Below are positions 7,643 to 15,942 of a DNA stretch of 64,000 nucleotides, piece by piece. The translations under genes were made by a program, and so were the position numbers. This stretch comes from JALHNI01 sp965229305 (GTDB lineage: Bacteria; Acidobacteriota; Terriglobia; Bryobacterales; Bryobacteraceae), in contig CBDDIZ010000041.1 of assembly GCA_965229305.1 (NCBI GenBank), positions 248,001 to 312,000 on the forward strand. The letters run 5' to 3'. Numbering within the stretch: the first letter of the stretch is position 1; every line of letters starts with the position of its first letter. The notes beneath the pieces were generated by a model. The model saw nothing but the letters and a program-made list of their open reading frames with translations, did not search any database and had not been told where the DNA came from.

Positions 7643-9160
7643 TTGGCTCAACCCCTCACTGTCCGCATCCATCCGGCTGACAATGTCGCGATCGCCGTCC
7701 ATCCGGACGGCCTCGCGCGCGGCACCGTCCTGCCCGAAGGCGTCACCTTGCAGGAGACCGTCCCCCAGTCGCACAAAGTCACCCTCGTCCCCCTCGCGAA
7801 GGACGAGCCCATCCTCCGCTACGGCCAGATCATCGGCTACGCCGCCCGCGACATCCCCGCCGGCAGTTGGATCCGCGAAGACGTCATCCGCATGCCGGAG
7901 CCGCCCGAACTCGCCCATCTGCCCCTCGCCACCGCCGTTCCCGCCCCGGCTCCGCCCCTTACCGGCTACACCTTCGAGGGCTACCGCAACGCCGATGGCA
8001 GCGTCGGCACCAAGAATGTCCTCGGCATCACCACCACCGTCCAATGCGTCGCGGCTACCGTCGAGTACGCCGCCCACCGCATCCGCACCGAACTGCTCCC
8101 CCGCTTCCCCCATGTCGACGACGTCGTCTCGCTCACCCACACCTACGGCTGCGGCGTGGCCATCGACGCTCCGGACGCCGCCGTCCCCATTCGTACGCTC
8201 GGCCACATCAGCCGCCACGCCAACCTCGGCGGCGACCCCCTCGTCGTCAGTCTCGGCTGCGAGAAGATGCAGCCCTCCCGGCTGTTCCCGATGTTCGAAA
8301 GCACGCCCCCCGAAGTCGTCCGCCTCCAGGATCACGCGGGCTTTGGCGAAATCGTCTCCCGCATCCTCGAATCCGCCGAGCGCCGTTTGGCGATCCTCAA
8401 CGAACGCCGCCGCGTCACCGTTCCCGCTTCCGAATTAGTCGTCGGTCTGCAGTGCGGCGGCAGCGATGCCTTCTCCGGCGTCACGTGCAATCCCGCTGTC
8501 GGCGCCATGGCGGACCTGCTCGTCCGCGCCGGCGCCACCGTCCTGTTCTCGGAAGTCACCGAAGTCCGCGATGCCGTCCACCTGCTCACGCCCCGCTGCG
8601 CCACCGAAGATGTCGCCCGTCAGTTGATTCGCGAAATGCAGTGGTACGACGAGTATCTCGCTCGTGGCCGCGCTGACCGTAGCGCCAACACCACCCCCGG
8701 CAATAAGCGCGGCGGCCTCGCCAACATCGTCGAAAAGTCTCTGGGCTCCATCGCCAAAGCCGGCTCCTCGGCCATCAGCGCCGTGGCCTCCCACGGCGAC
8801 AAAGTCACCTCCAAAGGCCTCGTCTTCGCGGCCACCCCCGCCAGCGATTTCATCTGCGGCACGCAGCAATTGGCCTCGATGAACCTGCATGTCTTCACCA
8901 CCGGCGAAGGCACTCCCTACGGTCTCGCTTTGGTCCCCGTTGTGAAGGTCTCTTCCCGCACCGCCCTGGCCGAACGCTGGCACGACCTCATCGACCTCGA
9001 TGCCGGCCGCATCGCCACGGGCGAAGCCACCATTTCCCAAGTCGGCCAGGAATTGTTCGAACTCTTACTCGAAGTCGCCAGCGGCCGCCGCCAAACCTGG
9101 GCCGACCACTGGCGCCTTCACAATGCGCTGGCTCCGTTCAATCCCGGACCAGTTACCTGA
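7643..9160 (+). CDS. garD: Galactarate dehydratase
   Basis: A 505-residue protein that closely follows the enterobacterial GarD sequence as I recall it. The N-terminal SAF-like domain (about 5-80) carries QETVPQSHKVTL. It is followed by GYTFEGYRNADGSVGTKNV, the block GLQCGGSDAFSGVTCNPAVG, FSEVTEVRDAVHLLTPR, and a C-terminal ATPASDFICGTQQ. GarD dehydrates meso-galactarate to 5-keto-4-deoxy-D-glucarate. UxaA (altronate dehydratase) is the closest alternative in the same family, but the N-terminal and central blocks fit GarD better. The start is a TTG at 7643, 12 bp after htrA. The aldolase gene at 10.9-11.65 kb is the natural next step of the pathway. Confidence 0.88.
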   Translation: MAQPLTVRIHPADNVAIAVHPDGLARGTVLPEGVTLQETVPQSHKVTLVPLAKDEPILRYGQIIGYAARDIPAGSWIREDVIRMPEPPELAHLPLATAVPAPAPPLTGYTFEGYRNADGSVGTKNVLGITTTVQCVAATVEYAAHRIRTELLPRFPHVDDVVSLTHTYGCGVAIDAPDAAVPIRTLGHISRHANLGGDPLVVSLGCEKMQPSRLFPMFESTPPEVVRLQDHAGFGEIVSRILESAERRLAILNERRRVTVPASELVVGLQCGGSDAFSGVTCNPAVGAMADLLVRAGATVLFSEVTEVRDAVHLLTPRCATEDVARQLIREMQWYDEYLARGRADRSANTTPGNKRGGLANIVEKSLGSIAKAGSSAISAVASHGDKVTSKGLVFAATPASDFICGTQQLASMNLHVFTTGEGTPYGLALVPVVKVSSRTALAERWHDLIDLDAGRIATGEATISQVGQELFELLLEVASGRRQTWADHWRLHNALAPFNPGPVT

Positions 9161-9164
9161 TCGC

Positions 9165-9551
9165 TTAACGCGCCAGGTCGTCGCCATCCTTCGTGCCGTA
9201 ATAGAACTCTTCGCGCACGATCTTGTCGCCTTCCACCGTGTAGACGGCGATCTCGCGCAGCGCATGCCGGACGCCGGTCGCCTTCACCGTCACTTCGAAG
9301 TCGAACACGACCCCGAACTTATCGGTCGCCAGGTACGGACCTTCGCAGCTCGCCGAGTGAATCTCGTGCGCCGCCGCCCATTCCGCGCTCTTCTGAATCA
9401 CCGCGGCTTTGCCCGCGGTCTCGGTCCCATGCGGACCTGCCACACCTTCCACGCTGACCATGTTGTCGGCATAGAGTTCTTGCATTGCATCGAAGTTCTT
9501 GAACTGCTTGCACAGTTCCACCAGCCGGGCAGCTACTTTCGGGGTACTCAT
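9165..9551 (-). CDS. SnoaL-like (NTF2-fold) protein
   Basis: A 128-residue protein of the SnoaL-like/NTF2-fold group, starting at the ATG at 9551. Typical features are the N-terminal helix (AARLVELCKQFKNFDAMQELYADNMVSVEG in outline), the conserved His of GPHGTETAGKAA, and a C-terminal strand pattern with VVFDFEVTVKATGVR and KIVREEFYYGT. Members of this fold are small enzymes (cyclases, isomerases) or ligand-binding proteins, and the function here is open. The open frame extends to 10073 but that part is antisense to the porin gene and is not coding. It ends 4 bp after garD, convergently. A TATGCT hexamer 6 nt before the ATG could give a leaderless mRNA. Confidence 0.72.
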   Translation of the reverse strand: MSTPKVAARLVELCKQFKNFDAMQELYADNMVSVEGVAGPHGTETAGKAAVIQKSAEWAAAHEIHSASCEGPYLATDKFGVVFDFEVTVKATGVRHALREIAVYTVEGDKIVREEFYYGTKDGDDLAR

Positions 9552-9584
9552 CTCTGAAGCATAACCCGAAGACATTGCGGCCTC

Positions 9585-10886
9585 GTGACGAAGTATGATC
9601 GAAGCTTGGTTCGCGCCTTGCTTCTCATCCCCTGCGTCCTGCTGGCGCAGTTCGACCCCGGCCACGACTTGAACGTCGAGCTCGGCAAGCGCACGGAGAA
9701 CCGCTTCCAACTGCGCTTCGAACTCCGTCAGCGCGTCGAGAACCGCACCGGCGCCGTCTTCGGCCGCGACCGCGATCTCGCTGCGGACTTCATCCGCACC
9801 CGCGTCGGCTTCACGGCCTTGCCCGCTTCCTGGTTCAAAGTCTCCGTCCTCGGGCAGGACACCCGCGCCCCCTTCTACGGCCTTCCCGCGCCCGGCAACG
9901 TGCGCGACCCCTTCGACCTGCAAGAGGCCTACATCGAGCTCTTCTCGAAGAAACAGCAAGGCTGGGGCTTCAACCTCGGCCGCCAGATGATCAACTACGG
10001 CGACACCCGCCTCATCGGCTCGCCGCAATGGGCTTACACCGCTCGCACCTGGGACACCGCCCGCCTCTATCACGTCACCAAAAAGGTGAAGCTCGAGTTC
10101 CTTACCCTCTCCACCATCGTCCCCCGCGGTGACGCCTTCAATAAGCCCGTGCTCGGCGATCGCATCTGGGGCACTTACAACGTCTTCCGCGAGTTACTCG
10201 GCAAAGAGACCTTCGACGTCTACGTCCTCCGCCACGATCAGAACTTCCCCGGAGGCTTCGCGGGCCCCGGCCGGCTGGGCATCAACCTCTATGGCACCCG
10301 CTGGGCGATCCCCTTGCCGCACCAGTTCCGCATGACGCTGGAAGGCGTTCTGCAGAACGGCAAAGTGGGCCTGCTGCCGCATCGTGCCGGGGGCGGCGTG
10401 GTGCAGCTGGGGTATCGCACCGCCGTCCGGAAGCGCCCCCTCGACTTTGCCAACGAATACAAGTACGCCTCCGGCACCGACCCCACCAGCGGACACAGCG
10501 GCACCTTCGATCAACTCTATCCCGCCGCCCACGACAAGCTCGGTCACATCGACTTGCTCGGCTGGCGCAACATCCACAACCTGCGTTCCACCACCACCCT
10601 CACCGCCACCAAAACCTGGTCCTGGGTGCTGATGTACAACGCCTCCTGGCTGGCGGATCCGCGCGACGCGCTCTATAACGCACAAGGCCGGCCCATCGTC
10701 CGCTCGGCCAATGGCACGGCCGGACGCTGGGTCGGCCAGGAGCTCGACCTCTATACCAACTACCAGTGGGGCGGCTTCACCATCGCCACCGGCGTTGGCC
10801 AATTCTTTCCCGGAACGTTTGTCCGCCGCACGACACCCGGCGCTTACTCGCGCCTGCTGTATCTCTCGACGGCTTACTCGTTCTAG
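9585..10886 (+). CDS. Outer-membrane porin, alginate-export type
   Basis: A 433-residue predicted beta-barrel with a GTG start and signal peptide (LVRALLLIPCVLLAQ). The body alternates aromatic-rich strands (FQLRFELRQRVENR, GWGFNLGRQMINYGDTRLIGS, TWDTARLYHV) and ends in a terminal Phe (YLSTAYSF), the outer-membrane insertion signal. The overall pattern fits the alginate_exp porin family. Being placed between garD and the HpaI-type aldolase, it may let sugar acids through the outer membrane; this is inferred from context. It is divergent from the SnoaL gene (33-bp gap) and its stop overlaps the convergent aldolase stop by four bases. Confidence 0.75.
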   Translation: MTKYDRSLVRALLLIPCVLLAQFDPGHDLNVELGKRTENRFQLRFELRQRVENRTGAVFGRDRDLAADFIRTRVGFTALPASWFKVSVLGQDTRAPFYGLPAPGNVRDPFDLQEAYIELFSKKQQGWGFNLGRQMINYGDTRLIGSPQWAYTARTWDTARLYHVTKKVKLEFLTLSTIVPRGDAFNKPVLGDRIWGTYNVFRELLGKETFDVYVLRHDQNFPGGFAGPGRLGINLYGTRWAIPLPHQFRMTLEGVLQNGKVGLLPHRAGGGVVQLGYRTAVRKRPLDFANEYKYASGTDPTSGHSGTFDQLYPAAHDKLGHIDLLGWRNIHNLRSTTTLTATKTWSWVLMYNASWLADPRDALYNAQGRPIVRSANGTAGRWVGQELDLYTNYQWGGFTIATGVGQFFPGTFVRRTTPGAYSRLLYLSTAYSF

Positions 10887-11650
10887 GCTTTCAGCTTCGT
10901 GATGATCTCGGTCGCCCGATCGAACAGCATGCTCGTGTCGTTGCTGCAGCCCAGCAGCAACATGCCGCGTTCCTTCCAGAACCGCGCCAGTTCGATGTTG
11001 CGCGTCTGCGTGCCGGGGATCACGTTGTGCTTCAGGCAGGAATCGCGGATCTTCTCCATCGCGTCCACCATCTTGGGATGGAGGAAGTCGCCGGGCACGC
11101 CGAGCGAAATCGACAGATCGGCCGGACCCACCATCACCGCATCGATGCCGGGCACCGAGATCAGCTCATCGCGGCGGTCCACGCCTTCCTGCGATTCGAT
11201 CTGGAACACCACCATCTGCTCGCGGTTAAAGTGCTCGATCACGTCGGGCATCTTCTGCACCGTGTAGTCGTAGTTGCACGGCGTCAGACCGTAGCCACGC
11301 ACGCCCACCGGGGGAAACTTCGCCCAGGAGACGGCCTTGCGGAGCACCTCGGGATCGTCCACGCGCGGAAACAGAATGCCGCCGGCGCCGGAATCGAGCG
11401 CGCGCGCCACCAGCGTGTATTGCAACTCGCCCACGCGCCACAAGGGCGTCACGCCCGAGTTCGTGCAGGCCGTGCACAAGTCGGCCATCGTTTCGGTCGT
11501 AAAGGAGCTGTGTTCGCCGTCGACAAAGGTCCACGTAAAACCGGTCGCGCCCAGAATCCGCGGAAACTCGGTGGAACGAATCGTGCCGAAGCCGCAGCCG
11601 TATTGAACTTCACCGCGTCGCAGCGCGGCCAGGAGGGGATTTTTTTTCAT
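10883..11650 (-). CDS. HpcH/HpaI-family aldolase (keto-deoxy sugar acid aldolase candidate)
   Basis: A 255-residue class II (metal-dependent) aldolase of the HpcH/HpaI family. Motifs are FVDGEHS, LWRVGE, the metal-binding Glu of QIESQEGV, and GPADLSISLGVPG. E. coli GarL, which cleaves 5-keto-4-deoxy-D-glucarate to pyruvate and tartronate semialdehyde, belongs to this family. With garD 2 kb away that is the most attractive role, but 2-keto-3-deoxy-rhamnonate or 4-hydroxy-2-oxoheptanedioate cleavage cannot be excluded. The start codon overlaps the bshC stop (ATGA), so it is co-translated with bshC, which is odd for a sugar-acid enzyme. Confidence 0.78.
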   Translation of the reverse strand: MKKNPLLAALRRGEVQYGCGFGTIRSTEFPRILGATGFTWTFVDGEHSSFTTETMADLCTACTNSGVTPLWRVGELQYTLVARALDSGAGGILFPRVDDPEVLRKAVSWAKFPPVGVRGYGLTPCNYDYTVQKMPDVIEHFNREQMVVFQIESQEGVDRRDELISVPGIDAVMVGPADLSISLGVPGDFLHPKMVDAMEKIRDSCLKHNVIPGTQTRNIELARFWKERGMLLLGCSNDTSMLFDRATEIITKLKA

Positions 11651-13236
11651 AGCACCAACACTTGATGATCGGGACAGTCGAGCCGCACATGGTCCAGCAG
11701 ACGCGGAATCAAATCCTCGCCATGCGCGGCCAGAAACGGCAGCATACTATAAAACCGCTCCTGCAAGTGTTGGTGGGGGTAAAGCTGATGGTGCAGCGTG
11801 GCCGCTTCCCGGGCCGCCCGCTCGTCGCGATGCAGGGCTTCGCGCGCAGCTTTTCGCTGCATTTTGCCCATCTGGTAGAGCATCTTCCGTTCGCTGGTGG
11901 CCAAGGCCGCCACCAGTGAGGGGTCGAACGCTTCCAGCGCCGCGCGGACCCCGGCCAGCGCCTGCGTCACCTGCTGATGGCCTGTCTCGAGCGCCTTTTG
12001 CACGCCTTCGGGCACCAACTGCGTCGAGATCTTCTCTTGCAGCAAATCCTCGCGCGTCCAGGTCGCTTCCACCGAGAGCCGATAGCGCGACAGCAGCTTA
12101 GCCACCCTCGGGGACAACAGCGTAAACGCCGCCCGCGACAACGACACCGGCATGTGTCCCAGCAAGCGCCGATACAAGACTTCGCTCTGCGCAAAGTAGG
12201 CCAACTCCGCCGGACCGCCCACTACCGCCACCGTCGGGAAAAGATAATCCTGCAGCACCGGCCGCAAAAGCGCGTTCGGACTCAGCGCCGCCGCGCGTTC
12301 GGCCAACTGCTCCGCCTGCAGTTTCTGGCCCTTCACCGTATACTCACCGGCGCGATACTTCAGGTTCACGCGCTCGCCGTTTTCGAGCAGAAAGAACAGC
12401 GACGTCTCCGGCTCAAAGTGGACCTGCGCATGATACTTCGCCGCGGCCAATTCCTTGTTGCGTTCGAGCAACGCGGCCGACAGCTCCGCTCCGACGCGGA
12501 CGGCGTTCGCCAGGAACGGCGCCCCGATCGCCCGCAGCGATTCCTGCAGCGGGTCGACGAACAGCAGCCCATGCGGCGCCAGATAGTCCTTCAGCAGTTC
12601 GCGGAACGTGCCGCCCCAACTCCCTTGGCGATAGTGCTTCTCCACCTTCGCGTAGACTTCATCGCCGAAGGGAAATTCCGCGAGGGCTTGCCGCAAAGCT
12701 TCGAGCGGCGCTCCGGTCAGGGGCAGGGGACCAACCGGGCGTCCCTCAGTCTCCACCACATCGGCCTGCAGCGACACCGGGTGCGACTCGGCATCGAAGA
12801 CCCACGCCTGGTTCACTTCCGCGAAGTCGTGGTCCTCGGTAGCCAGCCAGAACACCGGCACGGCCGGCGTACCGGACGCCGTCAACTGGCGCGCGGCCTG
12901 GATCGCCGTCAGGGCTTTGTAAAGCGTATAAACCGGACCCGAGAACAAACCGACCTGCTGGCCGGTAAGCACCGCAACGGTGCCGGGCTGGGCCAACTGA
13001 TCGAGGGCGGGATGATCGCCGTTCAACTCGCGTAACGCCCCCACCAGCGCCGCCCGCCGTTCGGCCGGATAGTCCATGGTGCGGGCGAGCTCCGCCGCGG
13101 CGTCAAGGTCACCGGCGGCGTGGGGATAAAAGCGCTTCACCCGCTCCGGGTGGTAGAGCAGGTCCGTGAAAAGTGCAGACGCCCCGGGAAGGGAAGTCTG
13201 GCGAATACAATGCGACTGGATCGGCGACGCTTCCAT
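11647..13236 (-). CDS. bshC: Bacillithiol biosynthesis cysteine-adding enzyme BshC
   Basis: A 529-residue protein matching BshC, the putative ligase that adds cysteine to glucosaminyl-malate to complete bacillithiol, the glutathione analogue of many Gram-positive and some other bacteria. Characteristic blocks are AVLTGQQVGLFSGPVYTLYK, PVFWLATEDHDFAEVN, and a C-terminal coiled-coil region (RKMLYQMGKMQRKAAREALH in outline). Length is normal for the family. bshA and bshB are not in the window. The gene lies 38 bp after the response regulator gene and overlaps the downstream aldolase by four bases, so a two-component system, bshC and aldolase could form one transcript. Confidence 0.88.
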   Translation of the reverse strand: MEASPIQSHCIRQTSLPGASALFTDLLYHPERVKRFYPHAAGDLDAAAELARTMDYPAERRAALVGALRELNGDHPALDQLAQPGTVAVLTGQQVGLFSGPVYTLYKALTAIQAARQLTASGTPAVPVFWLATEDHDFAEVNQAWVFDAESHPVSLQADVVETEGRPVGPLPLTGAPLEALRQALAEFPFGDEVYAKVEKHYRQGSWGGTFRELLKDYLAPHGLLFVDPLQESLRAIGAPFLANAVRVGAELSAALLERNKELAAAKYHAQVHFEPETSLFFLLENGERVNLKYRAGEYTVKGQKLQAEQLAERAAALSPNALLRPVLQDYLFPTVAVVGGPAELAYFAQSEVLYRRLLGHMPVSLSRAAFTLLSPRVAKLLSRYRLSVEATWTREDLLQEKISTQLVPEGVQKALETGHQQVTQALAGVRAALEAFDPSLVAALATSERKMLYQMGKMQRKAAREALHRDERAAREAATLHHQLYPHQHLQERFYSMLPFLAAHGEDLIPRLLDHVRLDCPDHQVLVL

Positions 13237-13274
13237 GATTCAGGCTGACGACAACAAAGGCAAAGCTATCAGAT

Positions 13275-13994
13275 TCAGTCGGGAGCACTTTCGTTGCCAG
13301 AATCTGGGGCTGCTATAAAACGATAACCGATCCCGCGCACCGTGAGAAGGTGGTGAGGCTGGCTTGCGTCATCTTCGACGTATTTCCGCAGCCGAACGAT
13401 GAAATTATCGATAGCCCGGGTGTCAGTATCTTCCTTGACGTCCCACACGGACTCGAGGATCTGCTTCCGGCTCACCACCCGGCCTTCATTCTGAATCAGA
13501 TAGCGCAGCAGGCGGGATTCCATCAGCGTCAGCGGGATGGTCTCGCCCTTGGCCGTCAGCTTCTGCAGGTCAAAGTCGACCCGGCGGCCGGAGAATTCGA
13601 AGACGTCCGAGGATGGCGCGGCCGGCTTCTTCAGCCATTGCGCCCGCCGCAACAGGCCCATCACGCGGGCGAGGAGAATCGAGAGGTCGAACGGCTTGGG
13701 CAGATAGTCGTCGGCGCCGGCGGCAAAGCCCTTCAGGACGTCCTCGGGACGGCTCCGCGCGGTGAGCATCAGAATCGGGGCGGCCTCACCCCGCGCGCGC
13801 AGTTCGAGCGCCACGTCGAAGCCGCTTTTGCCCGGCAGCATGACGTCGAGCAGCACGAGATCGAAGCCGGATTTGGTGAGCGCGTCCTCACCGTTGTCCA
13901 CGGTCTCCACCTCGTAGCCTTCGGCTTCCAGGTTGAAGCGCAGGCCGTTCGCCAGGTGCTGTTCGTCTTCTACGATCAGGATGCGGCCCGCCAT
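13275..13994 (-). CDS. OmpR/PhoB-type response regulator
   Basis: A 239-residue transcription regulator. The receiver domain (3-120) has the acidic pair ED (9-10), phospho-acceptor Asp50 (LVLLDVMLPG) and Lys100 (YLPKPFD). The C-terminal winged helix (about 140-230) carries LTLMESRLLRYLIQNEGRVVSRKQIL and VRLRKYVEDD, the OmpR-class DNA-binding pattern. It starts 3 bp after the histidine kinase gene, so the two are a cognate pair. The target genes are unknown; bshC directly downstream may be in the same operon. Confidence 0.9.
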   Translation of the reverse strand: MAGRILIVEDEQHLANGLRFNLEAEGYEVETVDNGEDALTKSGFDLVLLDVMLPGKSGFDVALELRARGEAAPILMLTARSRPEDVLKGFAAGADDYLPKPFDLSILLARVMGLLRRAQWLKKPAAPSSDVFEFSGRRVDFDLQKLTAKGETIPLTLMESRLLRYLIQNEGRVVSRKQILESVWDVKEDTDTRAIDNFIVRLRKYVEDDASQPHHLLTVRGIGYRFIAAPDSGNESAPD

Positions 13995-13997
13995 GTC

Positions 13998-14915
13998 TTA
14001 TCCCTCCGGAGGCAGCGGTAATTCGATGGTGAAGGTGCTGCCATGTCCCACGCCGCTGCTTTCCGCATACGCCCGACCGCCGTGCCGCTGCGCCACACTG
14101 CGGACGATGAACAGCCCGATGCCGGTACCCTTGATCCGCGCCGAAACGGTGCCGGGAACCCGATAGAAGCGCTTGAAGATGCGCTTGAGCTCGGTGGGCG
14201 CGATGCCCAGCCCTGCGTCCGAAACGCGGACGGCGACCCCGGGCCGGCGCGTGGCACGGTCGAGCTGCACCAGGACGTTGACCTGGGAACCGGAGTATTT
14301 GATTGCGTTATCCACCAGGTTCGAAATGGCGGCCTTCAATTCGTCGGCGTCGCCCAGGATCTGCGGCCGTTCATGGTCGCCGAAGGTGGAACTGAAGCGG
14401 ACGGCATCGGGCTGCAGATGGTGCCGGGTCCGCGCCAGCCGGATCACCTCTTCCACCAGCGTGGCCAGGTCGAGCCGGGACTTCGATTGCGTCGCGTTCG
14501 ACGTCGAGGTCCGCGCGGCGTTCAGCACCTGATCGATGGTGGAGATCAGGCGGTCCGAATCATGCAGCATGATCTGGTAGAACTCTTGCCGCTTCGCTTC
14601 GTCGAGGTCCCGTTTTTGGAGCGTCTCGAGATAAAGGCGAATCGAAGCCACTGGCGTCTTGAGCTCGTGGGTCACGGCGTTCATGAACGCGTCGTGCTGC
14701 TCGTTGCGCTTGATCTCGCGCACCAGGAAAATCGTGTTCAGCACCACGCCGGCGATGATGATCAAGAAGAAGATCAGGCCGAACACGAAGACGAGGCTGG
14801 CCCGCCAGTTGAGGAGCATGCCCCAACTGACGTTCAGCGCGATCGCCGCCGCTACCAGGCAAGCGCCCAGCGCGGTGAAGAAGTAGACGGACTTGCGTCG
14901 ACGTGGAGGGACCAC
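13998..14915 (-). CDS. Membrane sensor histidine kinase
   Basis: A 305-residue sensor kinase with a GTG start and a strong AGGAGG ribosome site 5 nt upstream. Two membrane segments (about 10-30 and 40-64) enclose almost no periplasmic loop, so the signal is probably sensed in the membrane or cytoplasm. No HAMP domain is visible. The phospho-acceptor is His83 in AVTHELKTPVASIR. The ATPase has the N-box (ISNLVDNAIKYSG) and G-box (DAGLGIAPTELKRIFKRFYR, then GTGIGLFIV). It is the first gene of the pair with the OmpR-type regulator. Confidence 0.9.
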   Translation of the reverse strand: MVPPRRRKSVYFFTALGACLVAAAIALNVSWGMLLNWRASLVFVFGLIFFLIIIAGVVLNTIFLVREIKRNEQHDAFMNAVTHELKTPVASIRLYLETLQKRDLDEAKRQEFYQIMLHDSDRLISTIDQVLNAARTSTSNATQSKSRLDLATLVEEVIRLARTRHHLQPDAVRFSSTFGDHERPQILGDADELKAAISNLVDNAIKYSGSQVNVLVQLDRATRRPGVAVRVSDAGLGIAPTELKRIFKRFYRVPGTVSARIKGTGIGLFIVRSVAQRHGGRAYAESSGVGHGSTFTIELPLPPEG

Positions 14916-14937
14916 CGGTACCTCCTAGGATAACGGG

Positions 14938-15816
14938 CTAGGCGGCCTTTTCTTCGATCAGGCGCGAATCGGTCTTCGCCACCTTCACCATCTTGGCCAG
15001 GCCCAGCGCCTGCAGCAGACGGATCTGCAGCCAGGTGATGTCGAGCTCATACCAGGCGAGACCGTGACGAGCCGAAGCCGGGTGCGCGTGGTGGTTGTTG
15101 TGCCAGCCCTCGCCGAAGGTGAGCAGCGCGACCCACCAGTTGTTGCGCGAGTCGTCGGTGGTGCGGAAACGCTTCGAGCCCCACAGGTGCGTGGCCGAGT
15201 TCACTAGCCAAGTGGCGTGCAAACCGATGGTGACACGCAGGAACGTCGCCCAGGTCACCATCGAAAGCGCGCTGTACCAGCCGCCGTAGGTGTAGCCCCA
15301 GATGCCCAAAGCCACGCCCACGATCGTGAGCGGCAGCCAATGCCAGCTGTTCAGCCAGCGGTAGAACGGATCGGCGTAGAGGTCCGGCGCCATGCGGCCC
15401 AGCATATCCGTCTTGTTGTGATGTCCCGGACCGGTGATGATCCAGCCCATGTGGCTCCACCACACGCCGTCACGCGGCGAATGCGGATCGCCTTCCTTGT
15501 CGCTTTTCGCATGATGCACGCGATGCGTCGCCACCCAGAAAATCGGCCCACCTTCGAGCGCCATCGACCCGCAAAGCGCCAGGAAGTACTCACCAAGCTT
15601 CGGGATCTTGTAGCCGCGATGCGTGTGCAGGCGATGGTAGCCCATGCCGATGCCGCAGCTGATGGCCAGCCAATAGAGGAAGGCCGCCGTGATGGCTGAG
15701 CGCCACTCAAAGAAGAAAGGCGCCGCGAACGCGCCGGCATGGAAAACGATCAGCGCGATCGTCGTGATCCAGTTAATGGGTCGTTGGGGTTGGATGGGGG
15801 TGATGGAGGCTGTCAT
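14938..15816 (-). CDS. Acyl-CoA/fatty acid delta-9-type desaturase
   Basis: A 292-residue integral membrane di-iron desaturase. The three histidine boxes are HRLHTH (residues 61-66), HRVHH (98-102) and HNNHH (near 238). About four hydrophobic segments flank them, as in stearoyl-CoA desaturases. It introduces a cis double bond into saturated acyl chains and so controls membrane fluidity. The frame is open to a TTG at 15837, but the ATG at 15816 is preferred. No electron-donor domain is fused, so a separate ferredoxin or reductase is needed. It lies 22 bp downstream-facing of the kinase start and is transcribed in the same direction. Confidence 0.87.
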   Translation of the reverse strand: MTASITPIQPQRPINWITTIALIVFHAGAFAAPFFFEWRSAITAAFLYWLAISCGIGMGYHRLHTHRGYKIPKLGEYFLALCGSMALEGGPIFWVATHRVHHAKSDKEGDPHSPRDGVWWSHMGWIITGPGHHNKTDMLGRMAPDLYADPFYRWLNSWHWLPLTIVGVALGIWGYTYGGWYSALSMVTWATFLRVTIGLHATWLVNSATHLWGSKRFRTTDDSRNNWWVALLTFGEGWHNNHHAHPASARHGLAWYELDITWLQIRLLQALGLAKMVKVAKTDSRLIEEKAA

Positions 15817-15905
15817 TGGTTTAAGGACTTGATCCAATACCAGCCTAGCCGGACTTTGTCGAGGGGAGTGTAATAGTTATGTAATAGCTAACTGACTGAC
15901 TTTTC

Positions 15906-15930
15906 AGGGTGGTGCACGTAGCACCACCCT
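15906..15930. terminator. Perfect 10-bp hairpin between molybdenum hydroxylase and desaturase genes
   Basis: AGGGTGGTGC and GCACCACCCT form a perfect 10-bp stem with a 5-nt loop. It lies 13 bp after the stop codon of the large hydroxylase subunit on the minus strand. There is no clean U-run after the stem on either strand, so it may be a weak or factor-assisted terminator, or an mRNA 3'-end stabiliser. Confidence 0.5.
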
Positions 15931-15942
15931 AAAGTTCTTACC

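Noticed and set aside
9552..10073. Upstream extension of the SnoaL-like frame
   Set aside because: It is antisense to the porin gene; the family start fits the ATG at 9551.
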